Assembly: GCA_024405815.1 (NCBI GenBank)
Contig: JAKSNX010000007.1
Location: 1-47,905 of the forward strand
DNA length: 47,905 bases
Source of the DNA: Paludibacteraceae bacterium
Lineage (GTDB): Bacteria; Bacteroidota; Bacteroidia; Bacteroidales; Paludibacteraceae
Direction: 5' to 3'
Shown here: positions 9,501-15,972 of the stretch, piece after piece
How positions within the stretch are numbered: position 1 is the stretch's first letter
Layout: each line of letters starts with the position of its first letter
Program-made: the position numbers and the translations under genes
Notes under the pieces: generated by a model
Database searches by the model: none
What the model saw: only the letters and a program-made list of their open reading frames with translations
What the model was told of the DNA's origin: nothing

Positions 9501-12015
9501 TACAGAAGGGGCTAAAGCTTTGGTGTCAGTTGAGAATGGCAGTAAAGTATTAACCACATATATTTATGATTGTAAGGAGACACACACAAATATCCAGATT
9601 CCAGTCTCTGCAGAAATGTCTCCTAATGCATATATTAATATCACACTTATTCAGCCTTATTCATCTATAGCTAATGATATGCCAATAAGACTATATGGGG
9701 TAGCACCAGTAGCGGTCAATAATCCGGATAGTCATATCAGTCCTGTTATAGAGGCAAAATCTGAGGTTTTGCCAAATAAAGAGTTTTCTGTAAAAGTAAG
9801 TGAAAAAGGTGGAAATGAGATGGCATACACCGTTGCCATAGTGGACGAGGGTCTGTTAGACCTAACCCATTTTAAGACACCTGACCCTTGGAAGCAATTT
9901 AATGCTCATGAAGCCTTGGGAGTGCGTACTTGGGACGCGTATAATTTTGTAATTGGAGCGTACGGAGGAAAAATTGAGCAATTATTCAGTATTGGTGGAG
10001 ATGATGAATTGGATGCCGCTGCCGGTTCTAAGTCTCTAATAAACAGATTCACGCCTGTAGTAAAATTTGCAGGACCATTCCATCTGAAAAAGGGCGGTTC
10101 CAATACGCATAAGTTCTTTATGCCTAATTATAATGGTAGAGTAAGAGTTATGGTGGTTGCAGGTAATGGGAATGCATACGGTAATGCTGAGAAGAGCATA
10201 TCTGTGCGTCAGCCTGTTATGGTGCTTGGTACATTACCAAGAGTGATAAGTCAGGGAGATGAGATTTCTGTGCCGGCAACTGTTTTTGCTACTAAAGACG
10301 GGGTTGGCAAGGTTAATGTAAAAATTTCATGTTCTAATAAATTCTCTGTAATTGGAAATGCAGACGCTACACTTGATTTCAAGAAAATAGAGGATAAAAC
10401 GGTTAAATTCTCTATAAAGGCAGGAGATATATCTGGAATAGGTACAGTTACAATTACCGCTAAATCAGGTAATTGTGAATCTATATACAAAGCTGAACTT
10501 GAGGTACGTTCCATATCTGATGAGAAGGTTGAAGTTCAAAGATTAACAGTAGGGGCAGGAAAAGAGTGGAAAGGACAGATAAAGTCCATAGGGATAAACG
10601 GCACTAATTCTCTTGAGGTTGAATTATCTGGTGTTACACCTATAAATATAAGGGAACGTATGAATTATTTGACTGGATATCCTCACGGATGCCTGGAACA
10701 ACTTGTATCAAAAGCATTCCCACAGATATACCTTTCAAAACTGGTTTCAATGGATGATTATGAAATTAAAAACGCTTCAGATGCGGTTTCTTATGCCCTT
10801 TCAAGGTTGTCAGCATACCAAATGTATGACGGTAGTCTTGCATATTGGCAAGGTGCTTCCACTTCTAGCGTTTGGGGGTCTGCTTATGCACTTCATTTTA
10901 TGATTGAGGCAGAGAATGCAGGGTATAACGTACCTTATTCTGTCAAGGAGAATCTGATTAAGTATATTTCAAGTGCTGCAAAGGGATGGAAACCTGTGCA
11001 AAATGCACCTAATGTTACAAAGGGTGTAGATGTAACGGTACAAGCATATCGTTTATACGTACTTGCACTTGCGGGCAAATATGAATTAGGGACACTTAAC
11101 AGACTTAAAGAGGAGTCTGGGACATCACTTTCACAATATTTGATGGCAGGGGCGTATGCGTTGGCTGGCAAACGTGATGCGGTAGGGTTGATTTTATCTG
11201 CAGATAATATAGAGCAAGACAGTTATTATTCCACTCTTAATTTTGGTTCGGAGATGCGTGATAATGCTTTACGTCTTCAGATACTGTGTATTCTTGACCA
11301 ACAGAGTGAAGCAATCAGATTGTATAATTTGATTGCATCAGAGTTGTCGTCCGATAATTGGCTCAATACCCAAGAAATAGCGGTTGCTCTTACATCGGTG
11401 GCTAAATTTCAAGATAAGTACGGTAAGCCGGTTCCTGTTAACGGAACTATAAATTACGATGGAAAGAGTTTTGAGTTCAATTCTTCTGTTACAGTCTCTA
11501 AAAAATTGTATAGTAATTCTGACGAGTTTGGAGAGATGTCAATTAACAATGCAGGTAAAGGCCCGTTATTTGTTACTATATATAATAAAGGTGTGGTTAA
11601 TGAAAATGATATAAAACCTAATTCAAACGGATTGGGTCTGGTTGTCAGTTATACTGACAGTGATTTCAGACCTATTGATGTTAAAGAGATGGCTCAAGGT
11701 AAAAATTTCATAGCCACAGTTACAGTTAAAAATATTTCTGCTTCTGATGTGTCTAATATTGCGGTTACTCAGATACTGCCTGCAGGATGGGAGATTATCG
11801 GGGTATCGGGAGATGGTTTATCACACTATGATATTAGGGACGACAGAATATTATCTTATATAGATTTTTTACCTATCGGGAAACAAATTATTATTACTGT
11901 AAGGTTAAATGCTTCATACGTGGGAAAATATTTATTGCCTGCTGTAAAATGTGAAGCTATGTATGAACAATCGATTCAGGCTAATACATCTTTCGGTATT
12001 TGCACAATCAGATAG
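6535..12015 (+). CDS. Alpha-2-macroglobulin family lipoprotein with intact thioester
   Basis: A periplasmic protease trap homologous to the YfhM type. Residues 1-21 form a lipoprotein signal with lipobox LASC, so Cys21 is acylated. The 1,826-residue length fits bacterial alpha-2-macroglobulins: an N-terminal Ig-like/MG region to about 600, MG2 and the following MG domains around 600-900 (GDRGVWRPGDTLHL and later repeats), the MG7/A2M region around 1180-1240, and a thioester domain. The thioester motif GCLEQ is present, with the reactive Cys1386 and Gln1389, so covalent trapping of proteases should be possible; some bacterial paralogues have lost it. The terpenoid-cyclase-like helical domain follows (about 1360-1650), and a receptor-binding-like domain closes the chain. 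It is divergent from pbpC, matching the known pbpC pairing. A weak TAGCA/TGCTA hairpin overlaps its stop codon; no clear terminator follows. Confidence 0.95.
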   Translation: MKKTTLYSLFFLLSLLVLASCSNNEEQKFHPNVQSFTSGNVSRFAPISLSFTEEIPLDKQTKDYLDDNIKISPRCDVSFTVTDNYIVTIQPKGEFKRDTEYKVKVNMAAFIDGLSGDLEDFVFKFKTLPLLCRGTFGDLTINEDSDETYDVSFTLLTADRESDSDAEALVRFSEAPDIVWSHSANGCAHTAIIKGIKPGIEERNLTCKLKNAENEKSKLSKNIPNINDFEVYDVVVRDGSEHCVSIFFTKKLDMNQDITGLAYIDGNSNERMQIEGNCIKIFYDEKIKGEVNIFVNKGIKSSKGLVFDTSAVFQKVIGNVTKPKISFVSQGSIIPLSSELTLQFRSVFMRGVVVRIIEVPAMNMGQFLQVSDLDSDGEIRRVGKLIIQKVIFLDDDPMLDLTVPHIFSLDLSKLFKANKGSMYRIELSGYSKLTAYPGAESLMASKSEIKAYFSQHFAEEKLSLDGSGYYYYFSNGDNYRWEDYADPTKEAYYEEMKVSKNVVATNLGIIAKNGADNNIMFWVNDIVDTKGRSGVKISVYDYRHYLIAEGRTNGDGYAELTYKEGLPYYAVAIDGDDISYLRLDDGSSLSMSDFETEGQKLQKGLGGFIYGDRGVWRPGDTLHLGFMLSDRAETLPKNHPISLEIKNPLGQVVARRMVSSGEMGIYAFNIPLSPDAPTGAWSAKVNIGGASFTKILRVETIMPNRLKISLDLGSGILKKGITSNGKLHTEWLNGAMARNLKYDVQTTFTKSAAEFNGYKDYSFENKSVMFQKEDNRLITGTTDEKGDSEFKLSFEGVSVAPCMLTATITTKVYEPSGQFSTDVERKQYSPYNSYVGINTPQKGKDFLETDKPHTIKFVVVSPEGKPLANKSVEVKIYKVDWYWWWSADDSYLADFTSDSYYKPVLTKSVTTDKNGNASFDYTCSKVDWGAYYIYAHDRTSGHSATKMAYFDWEGNPEQNGKTNAATRLNFKPDKREYNVGDIIKISIPSTEGAKALVSVENGSKVLTTYIYDCKETHTNIQIPVSAEMSPNAYINITLIQPYSSIANDMPIRLYGVAPVAVNNPDSHISPVIEAKSEVLPNKEFSVKVSEKGGNEMAYTVAIVDEGLLDLTHFKTPDPWKQFNAHEALGVRTWDAYNFVIGAYGGKIEQLFSIGGDDELDAAAGSKSLINRFTPVVKFAGPFHLKKGGSNTHKFFMPNYNGRVRVMVVAGNGNAYGNAEKSISVRQPVMVLGTLPRVISQGDEISVPATVFATKDGVGKVNVKISCSNKFSVIGNADATLDFKKIEDKTVKFSIKAGDISGIGTVTITAKSGNCESIYKAELEVRSISDEKVEVQRLTVGAGKEWKGQIKSIGINGTNSLEVELSGVTPINIRERMNYLTGYPHGCLEQLVSKAFPQIYLSKLVSMDDYEIKNASDAVSYALSRLSAYQMYDGSLAYWQGASTSSVWGSAYALHFMIEAENAGYNVPYSVKENLIKYISSAAKGWKPVQNAPNVTKGVDVTVQAYRLYVLALAGKYELGTLNRLKEESGTSLSQYLMAGAYALAGKRDAVGLILSADNIEQDSYYSTLNFGSEMRDNALRLQILCILDQQSEAIRLYNLIASELSSDNWLNTQEIAVALTSVAKFQDKYGKPVPVNGTINYDGKSFEFNSSVTVSKKLYSNSDEFGEMSINNAGKGPLFVTIYNKGVVNENDIKPNSNGLGLVVSYTDSDFRPIDVKEMAQGKNFIATVTVKNISASDVSNIAVTQILPAGWEIIGVSGDGLSHYDIRDDRILSYIDFLPIGKQIIITVRLNASYVGKYLLPAVKCEAMYEQSIQANTSFGICTIR

Positions 12016-12056
12016 CATATTGCTACCTTTAGTTAGGCGAAAAAAAAAGATATTAC

Positions 12057-12087
12057 TTTTTTTTGTTTTTAAATTTTATTATATTTG
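12057..12087 (+). promoter_or_regulatory. Promoter of the structured leader / HTH gene
   Basis: TATATTTG at 12080-12087 is a perfect Bacteroidetes -7 element. A T-rich stretch (TTTT at 12057-12060) sits 19 bases upstream in the -33 position. Transcription would begin near 12092, just before the first of two nested hairpins and about 205 bases before the HTH start codon. Confidence 0.5.
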
Positions 12088-12091
12088 TACC

Positions 12092-12297
12092 CGAAAGCAA
12101 TCTGAAAATACTACAAGGCGAGATGTAGTTTAGATTGCATTTAGAGCATTTATTTTACTCTGACTCTATATAAATCTACCACGTTTATGAAGAGCAATGT
12201 TAGAAGTAAGATGATTGCCGTCATCGTGCGGCTTCATTTCCTTAACATTGCGGGTTTGTGGTAGAACCTTTATGGAGTGGGTTTTGAAGCCGTATTT
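12092..12297 (+). ncRNA. Candidate structured leader RNA (nested hairpins, possible pseudoknot)
   Basis: No protein gene explains this stretch. Hairpin 1: GCAATCT (12097-12103) pairs with AGATTGC (12132-12138), and inside it ACTACA (12110-12115) pairs with TGTAGT (12124-12129). Hairpin 2 is nested four deep: TCTACCAC (12175-12182) with GTGGTAGA (12258-12265); GCAATGTTA (12194-12202) with TAACATTGC (12243-12251); GAAG (12203-12206) with CTTC (12232-12235); GATGA (12210-12214) with TCATC (12221-12225). All are exact complements. CGGCTTCA (12229-12236) can instead pair with TGAAGCCG (12285-12292), just before the HTH start. It could be a cis-acting leader or riboswitch-like element, or a separate small RNA. 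I match it to no known RNA family; 6S, SRP and RNase P RNAs do not fit. The structure was found by eye, without energy calculation. Confidence 0.55.
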
Positions 12298-12513
12298 ATG
12301 GAAAAAACACCACATATTGGTCATGTGATACAATCTACCCTCAAAGCACAAGGGAGAACGGTAAAATGGTTTGCCGCTCAACTTAGTTGTGATCGTACTA
12401 ACGCTTACAAGATTTTCTCAAAAGAGAGTATTGATACTAAACTTTTAATGAAGGTATCAGAAGTGTTGAAAGTTGATTTTTTTGCCTATTTGAGTGAATG
12501 CCTAAAGAATTAA
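12298..12513 (+). CDS. Small helix-turn-helix (XRE-like) regulator
   Basis: A 71-residue protein that is essentially one helix-turn-helix domain. The pattern GHVIQSTLKAQGRTVKWFAAQL, then a turn and the recognition segment DRTNAYKIFSKESIDT, then a closing helix, is typical of the lambda-repressor/XRE fold. The frame is open from 12277, but the ATG at 12298 (MEKTPHIG) is the natural start, because the earlier codons encode part of the upstream RNA structure. It stands alone, between the structured leader and the greA promoter. Its targets are unknown; with no partner domain it may act as a dimer on DNA or regulate its own leader. The DNA-binding fold is clear, the function is not. Confidence 0.75.
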   Translation: MEKTPHIGHVIQSTLKAQGRTVKWFAAQLSCDRTNAYKIFSKESIDTKLLMKVSEVLKVDFFAYLSECLKN

Positions 12514-12526
12514 GTGTTGCCAAATT

Positions 12527-12544
12527 CGCTACACTTTTGTAGTG
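12527..12544 (+). terminator. Possible hairpin after the HTH gene
   Basis: CGCTACA (12527-12533) can pair with TGTAGTG (12538-12544), including one G-T pair, around a four-base loop, 13 bases after the HTH stop. An A-rich rather than T-rich tract follows, so it is a weak candidate for an intrinsic terminator. Confidence 0.3.
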
Positions 12545-12567
12545 GTAAAAAATAAATTGTGTACCGT

Positions 12568-12598
12568 TTTGCAAATTAAAAAATAATCCATATCTTTG
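12568..12598 (+). promoter_or_regulatory. greA promoter
   Basis: TTTG at 12568-12571 and TATCTTTG at 12591-12598 are separated by exactly 19 bases, a full match to the Bacteroidetes housekeeping promoter. Transcription should start near 12602, leaving a leader of about 105 bases before greA. Confidence 0.75.
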
Positions 12599-12601
12599 CA
12601 G

Positions 12602-12707
12602 CGTTGTAGATGTTTTGTCTATGACAAACAGGAGGTAATATACTTCTTGAATTGTAGGGTCCTTACAAGGATTCTATTATTTTTTGTTATAAATTTATTT
12701 TCTTATT
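12602..12707 (+). promoter_or_regulatory. Structured greA leader with terminator-like hairpin
   Basis: Two hairpins lie in the untranslated leader. TTTGTC (12614-12619) pairs with GACAAA (12623-12628) around a three-base loop. A 22-base hairpin at 12655-12676, with core CCTT/AAGG and two G-T pairs, is followed by a T-rich run (12677-12685), the shape of an intrinsic terminator or attenuator. A GGAGG at 12631-12635 lies 73 bases from the greA ATG and cannot be its ribosome site. Premature termination here would limit greA expression and release a short RNA. Confidence 0.45.
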
Positions 12708-13181
12708 ATGGCAGAAGTTGTTTATATGACCCAAGCGGGTTACAAGAAACTGATGGATGAAATTACTCAGTTAGAGAGTGTTGAACGTCCAAAAATATCA
12801 CGTCAGATTGCAGAGGCACGTGATAAAGGGGATTTGTCTGAGAATGCGGAATATGATGCCGCTCGTGAGGCTCAAGGTTTGCTTGAGCTTAAAATATCTC
12901 AGTTAAAGGCTACTGTATCAAATGTCCGTATTATTGATGAATCACAGCTTAAGGCGGATGAGGTTCAGATACTAAGTAAGGTGACAATAAAGAACATCAA
13001 GAATGGTCAGCAGATGACATATACATTGGTTTCTGAGGCTGAGGCAAACTTACGAGAGGGCAAGATGAGTGTGGGCACACCTATTGCTAAAGCACTGATT
13101 GGTAAGCATAAAGGTGATAAGGTTCAGGTTTCCGCACCATCGGGTACTATTGAATTTGAAATAGTAGAGATTAGTTTCTAA
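12708..13181 (+). CDS. greA: Transcription elongation factor GreA
   Basis: GreA enters the secondary channel of RNA polymerase and stimulates cleavage of backtracked transcripts. The protein has the usual 157 residues: an N-terminal antiparallel coiled coil (residues about 5-75) carrying the acidic tip in DLSENAEYDAAREAQ (about 42-56), and a C-terminal FKBP-like domain (about 80-157) with VGTPIAKALIGKHKGD. The acidic tip residues needed for cleavage activity are present. It has its own consensus promoter and a structured leader. The HIT-family gene starts 12 bases after the stop and is probably co-transcribed. In Escherichia coli greA also has a leader that terminates early to give short RNAs, so a comparable control here is plausible but unproven. 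Confidence 0.97.
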   Translation: MAEVVYMTQAGYKKLMDEITQLESVERPKISRQIAEARDKGDLSENAEYDAAREAQGLLELKISQLKATVSNVRIIDESQLKADEVQILSKVTIKNIKNGQQMTYTLVSEAEANLREGKMSVGTPIAKALIGKHKGDKVQVSAPSGTIEFEIVEISF

Positions 13182-13193
13182 AATATTGGTAAT

Positions 13194-13589
13194 ATGACTA
13201 TATTTTCAAAGATTGTAGCTGGTGAGATACCTTGCTATAAAATTGCAGAGACAGATAAGTTCTTTGCATTTCTTGACATTAATCCTCTTCAAAAGGGACA
13301 CACTCTTGTAATTCCAAAGCAGGAGGTTGATTATATCTTTGACCTTAGTGATGAGGATTTGGCTGGATTGCAGATTTTTGCAAAAATTGTTGCCAGAGCC
13401 ATAAAGCGTGCTTTCCCTTGTAGGAAAGTGGCACAAGTGGTGCTTGGGCTTGAGGTTCCTCACGCTCATATTCACCTTATTCCTATGCAGTGTGAGAAAG
13501 ATGTGAACTTTGAAAAAGAGAAGTTACAACTCTCTAAGGAGGAGTTTGAAGAGATAGCGGCGAGGATACGGAAAGAGTTGAAAAGTTAA
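13194..13589 (+). CDS. HIT-family hydrolase (HinT-like)
   Basis: A cytoplasmic nucleotide-binding protein of the histidine triad superfamily, which hydrolyses nucleoside phosphoramidates or related purine nucleotides. The 131-residue protein has the defining motif HAHIHLIPM, with His90, His92 and His94; His92 is the expected nucleophile. The N-terminal part (IFSKIVAGEIPCYKI, FFAFLDINPLQKGHTLVIPK) matches the HinT/PKCI branch. It sits 12 bases after greA, and this greA-HIT pair reads as one transcript. A four-unit 7-bp repeat separates it from the next gene. The exact physiological substrate is not known for most bacterial members. Confidence 0.93.
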   Translation: MTIFSKIVAGEIPCYKIAETDKFFAFLDINPLQKGHTLVIPKQEVDYIFDLSDEDLAGLQIFAKIVARAIKRAFPCRKVAQVVLGLEVPHAHIHLIPMQCEKDVNFEKEKLQLSKEEFEEIAARIRKELKS

Positions 13590-13605
13590 GGAGAGGTATA
13601 TATTA

Positions 13606-13634
13606 TGTATGATGTATAAATGTATGATGTATGA
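13606..13634 (+). repeat. Tandem 7-bp repeat, TGTATGA family
   Basis: Four units in a row: TGTATGA, TGTATAAA (one extra base), TGTATGA, TGTATGA. The last unit contains the argF' start codon (13631-13633). The same heptamer occurs four times at 28306-28333. Confidence 0.8.
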
Positions 13635-14590
13635 AAACATTTAAATATGCAAAGGACCTTGGGGATTTGAATGTTGCTTTAAAAGAGGCATTTGAGGTTA
13701 AGAATAATCCATACAAATGGGATACCATTGGCAAGAACAAAACCTTGCTTATGGTTTTTTTTAATTCAAGTCTGCGTACACGTTTGAGTACACAAAAGGC
13801 TGGTATGAACTTGGGAATGAACACCATTGTGCTTGATGTAAATGCCGGTGCATGGAAACTTGAAACAGAGCGTGGTGTGATTATGGACGGAGACAAGCCA
13901 GAGCACCTATTGGAGGCAATTCCAGTTATGGGATGTTATTGTGACTTGATAGGAGTTCGCTCTTTTGCACGTTTTGAGAACAAGGAGTTTGATTATAATG
14001 AGGTTATTCTTAATCAATTCATAAAATATTCCGGCAAGCCTGTATTTAGCATGGAGTCTGCCACCTGCCATCCGCTACAAGCTTTTGCAGACCTTATTAC
14101 CATAGAGCAATATAAGGAGAAGAAACGTCCTAAAGTTGTTATGACTTGGGCTCCGCATCCAAAGGCGCTTCCACAGGCTGTCCCAAACTCATTTGCTGAC
14201 TTTATGAATGAGGCTGACGTTGATTTTGTAATAACCCACCCTAAAGGTTATGAATTATGCCCCGATTTTGTACGTGGTGCAAAAATAGAGTATGACCAAC
14301 GCAAAGCATTTGAGGGAGCTGATTTCATTTACGCAAAAAACTGGTCTGCTTATAATGATGGTGTTTATGGTCAAATCTTGAGCAAGGACATGGACTGGAC
14401 AGTAGATACTGAGAAAATGAAACTGACAAACAACGCCTTCTTTATGCATTGTCTGCCTGTAAGACGTAATATGATTGTAACTGATGATGTTATAGAGAGC
14501 GAGCGCAGTATTGTGATTCCAGAGGCTGCAAATCGTGTGGTTTCCGCTCAAACAGTAATAAAAAGATTCTTGAATGAAATTATTCATTGA
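13631..14590 (+). CDS. argF': N-succinylornithine carbamoyltransferase
   Basis: This enzyme carbamoylates N-succinylornithine to N-succinylcitrulline in the variant arginine pathway of Bacteroidales. The 319-residue protein has the carbamoyl-phosphate motif in the variant form FNSSLRTR (residues 44-51) instead of the usual STRT, then a MESATCHPLQAFADL segment and HCLPVRR near the C-terminus. Pro90 is present in DGDKPEHL (88-93); in the Bacteroides fragilis enzyme a proline at 90 marks use of succinyl-ornithine, whereas acetylornithine enzymes have a glutamate in that region. The start ATG lies inside a heptamer repeat. The 3' end overlaps miaB by 17 bases. No other arginine gene is in the window, so the pathway genes are dispersed. 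Confidence 0.93.
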   Translation: MKTFKYAKDLGDLNVALKEAFEVKNNPYKWDTIGKNKTLLMVFFNSSLRTRLSTQKAGMNLGMNTIVLDVNAGAWKLETERGVIMDGDKPEHLLEAIPVMGCYCDLIGVRSFARFENKEFDYNEVILNQFIKYSGKPVFSMESATCHPLQAFADLITIEQYKEKKRPKVVMTWAPHPKALPQAVPNSFADFMNEADVDFVITHPKGYELCPDFVRGAKIEYDQRKAFEGADFIYAKNWSAYNDGVYGQILSKDMDWTVDTEKMKLTNNAFFMHCLPVRRNMIVTDDVIESERSIVIPEAANRVVSAQTVIKRFLNEIIH

Positions 14591-15872
14591 GACATACGGA
14601 TGCCAAATGAACTTTGCTGATAGCGAAGTTGTGGCTGCCGTTATGCAAACTGCTGACTATGACCTTACGGAGAACATAGATGAAGCGGACTGCATTCTCA
14701 TAAACACATGCTCAATACGTGACCATGCAGAAAAGAAGGCGATGAACCGCCTTGAGTATTTCCAATCACTAAAAAAGAGACATAAAGGGCTTGTTGTGGG
14801 CGTTATTGGCTGTATGGCACAACGCATGAAGGATGAGCTTCTATATAATAGGGTGGTGGACATAGTTGTTGGTCCTGACTGCTATCTTGATTTGCCAAAC
14901 TTGGTGGCACAGGCATCGGGAGGGCATAAGGCCATAAACGTAGAGCCTTCTTTAACTGAAACATACAAGGATGTAATTCCTAAACGCATAGCATCAGGGA
15001 TTTCAGGTTTTGTATCCATCATGCGAGGGTGCAATAATTTTTGTAGTTATTGTATTGTTCCATATACCAGGGGCAGGGAACGTAGTCGTGAATACTCCAG
15101 CATACTTAATGAAATTTGTGACCTTAAAAACCGTGGCTATAAAGAGGTTACGCTTTTAGGGCAAAACGTAAATTCTTATAATTTTGAAGGGCTTACTTTC
15201 CCGATGCTGCTTGATAAATTGGCTATTGATGTAAAAGATATCCGTATCCGTTTTACCACTTCCCACCCAAAGGATATGAGTGAGGAAACCATTAAGGTTA
15301 TAGCAAAACATCACAATTTATGCAAGCATATACACCTGCCTGTTCAGAGTGGCAGCAATAGGATTCTCTCTCTTATGAACCGCAAATATACTCGTGAATG
15401 GTATTTGGATAAAATTGCTTTAATACGCAAATATATTCCCGATTGTGGAATAACCACCGATATGTTTACAGGGTTTCATAGTGAGACGGAGGAGGACCAT
15501 CAGCAAACTTTGAGTCTTATGCGTGAGGTTGGGTTTGATAATGCGTTTATGTTTAAGTATTCAGAGCGTGAGGGTACTTATGCGAGCCGCAATCTTAAAG
15601 ATGATGTGCCAGAAGAGGTAAAATTACGTAGATTGCAGGAAGCCATTGACTTACAGTTGGAGTTATCGTTAGAAAGCAATAAGAAGGATATAGGTAAAGA
15701 ATTTGAGGTGTTGGTTGAGGGTCGCTCCAAACGGTCCGCAGAGCAGATGTATGGCCGCACTTCCCAAAACAAGGTTGTGCTTTTTGACAGATGTGGTGTT
15801 AATGTGGGTGATATAGTGAATGTTAAGATTTTTGATGCCACACCAGCTACCCTATTTGGAAAAAAACTATAA
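14574..15872 (+). CDS. miaB: tRNA-2-methylthio-N6-dimethylallyladenosine synthase
   Basis: A radical-SAM methylthiotransferase that adds a methylthio group to i6A37 of tRNAs reading UNN codons. The 432-residue protein has the N-terminal UPF0004 domain with three cluster cysteines (Cys10 in YGCQMN, Cys46 in INTCSIRDHAE, Cys80 in GCMAQR). The radical-SAM motif CxxxCxxC is at Cys153, Cys157 and Cys160 (GCNNFCSYCIVPYTRGRE), and a TRAM domain at about 370-432 (EVLVEGRSKRS onward) grips the tRNA. The motif set and length fit MiaB rather than the paralogues RimO and MtaB. It overlaps the argF' 3' end by 17 bases and so is translated from the same message. Confidence 0.95.
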   Translation: MKLFIETYGCQMNFADSEVVAAVMQTADYDLTENIDEADCILINTCSIRDHAEKKAMNRLEYFQSLKKRHKGLVVGVIGCMAQRMKDELLYNRVVDIVVGPDCYLDLPNLVAQASGGHKAINVEPSLTETYKDVIPKRIASGISGFVSIMRGCNNFCSYCIVPYTRGRERSREYSSILNEICDLKNRGYKEVTLLGQNVNSYNFEGLTFPMLLDKLAIDVKDIRIRFTTSHPKDMSEETIKVIAKHHNLCKHIHLPVQSGSNRILSLMNRKYTREWYLDKIALIRKYIPDCGITTDMFTGFHSETEEDHQQTLSLMREVGFDNAFMFKYSEREGTYASRNLKDDVPEEVKLRRLQEAIDLQLELSLESNKKDIGKEFEVLVEGRSKRSAEQMYGRTSQNKVVLFDRCGVNVGDIVNVKIFDATPATLFGKKL

Positions 15873-15897
15873 AAAAATTAAAATTGTTGATAAAAAA

Positions 15898-15928
15898 TTG
15901 TGTAATAAAAAAAAATTGCATAACTTTG
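15898..15928 (+). promoter_or_regulatory. ompA promoter
   Basis: TAACTTTG at 15921-15928 is a perfect -7 element. A TTG core at 15898-15900 sits 20 bases upstream as the -33 element. The predicted start is about 40 bases before the porin ATG. The region is very A-rich. Confidence 0.6.
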
Positions 15929-15972
15929 GCGGTTGAATGTATAAATATGCAAAATTTAAAACAATTTAATAT

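Noticed and set aside
6535..12015. Several open frames antisense to the alpha-2-macroglobulin gene
   Set aside because: They are shadows of a very long gene, have no recognisable domain, and none has a plausible promoter.
12092..12297. 6S, SRP or RNase P RNA at the leader
   Set aside because: Two compact nested hairpins without the 6S open-bubble layout, SRP tetraloop or RNase P conserved cores.
12166..12381. An open minus-strand frame of 71 codons across the leader
   Set aside because: It is opposite to the palindromic RNA and the HTH gene, has no promoter or family match, and its codons follow the inverted repeats.
12631..12650. Shine-Dalgarno-like GGAGG and a possible leader peptide before greA
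   Set aside because: It is 73 bases from the greA ATG; no ATG or short frame with a stop follows it at the right distance.
13606..13634. Tandem repeats as a CRISPR array
   Set aside because: Units are 7 bp with no spacers, and no cas genes are present.
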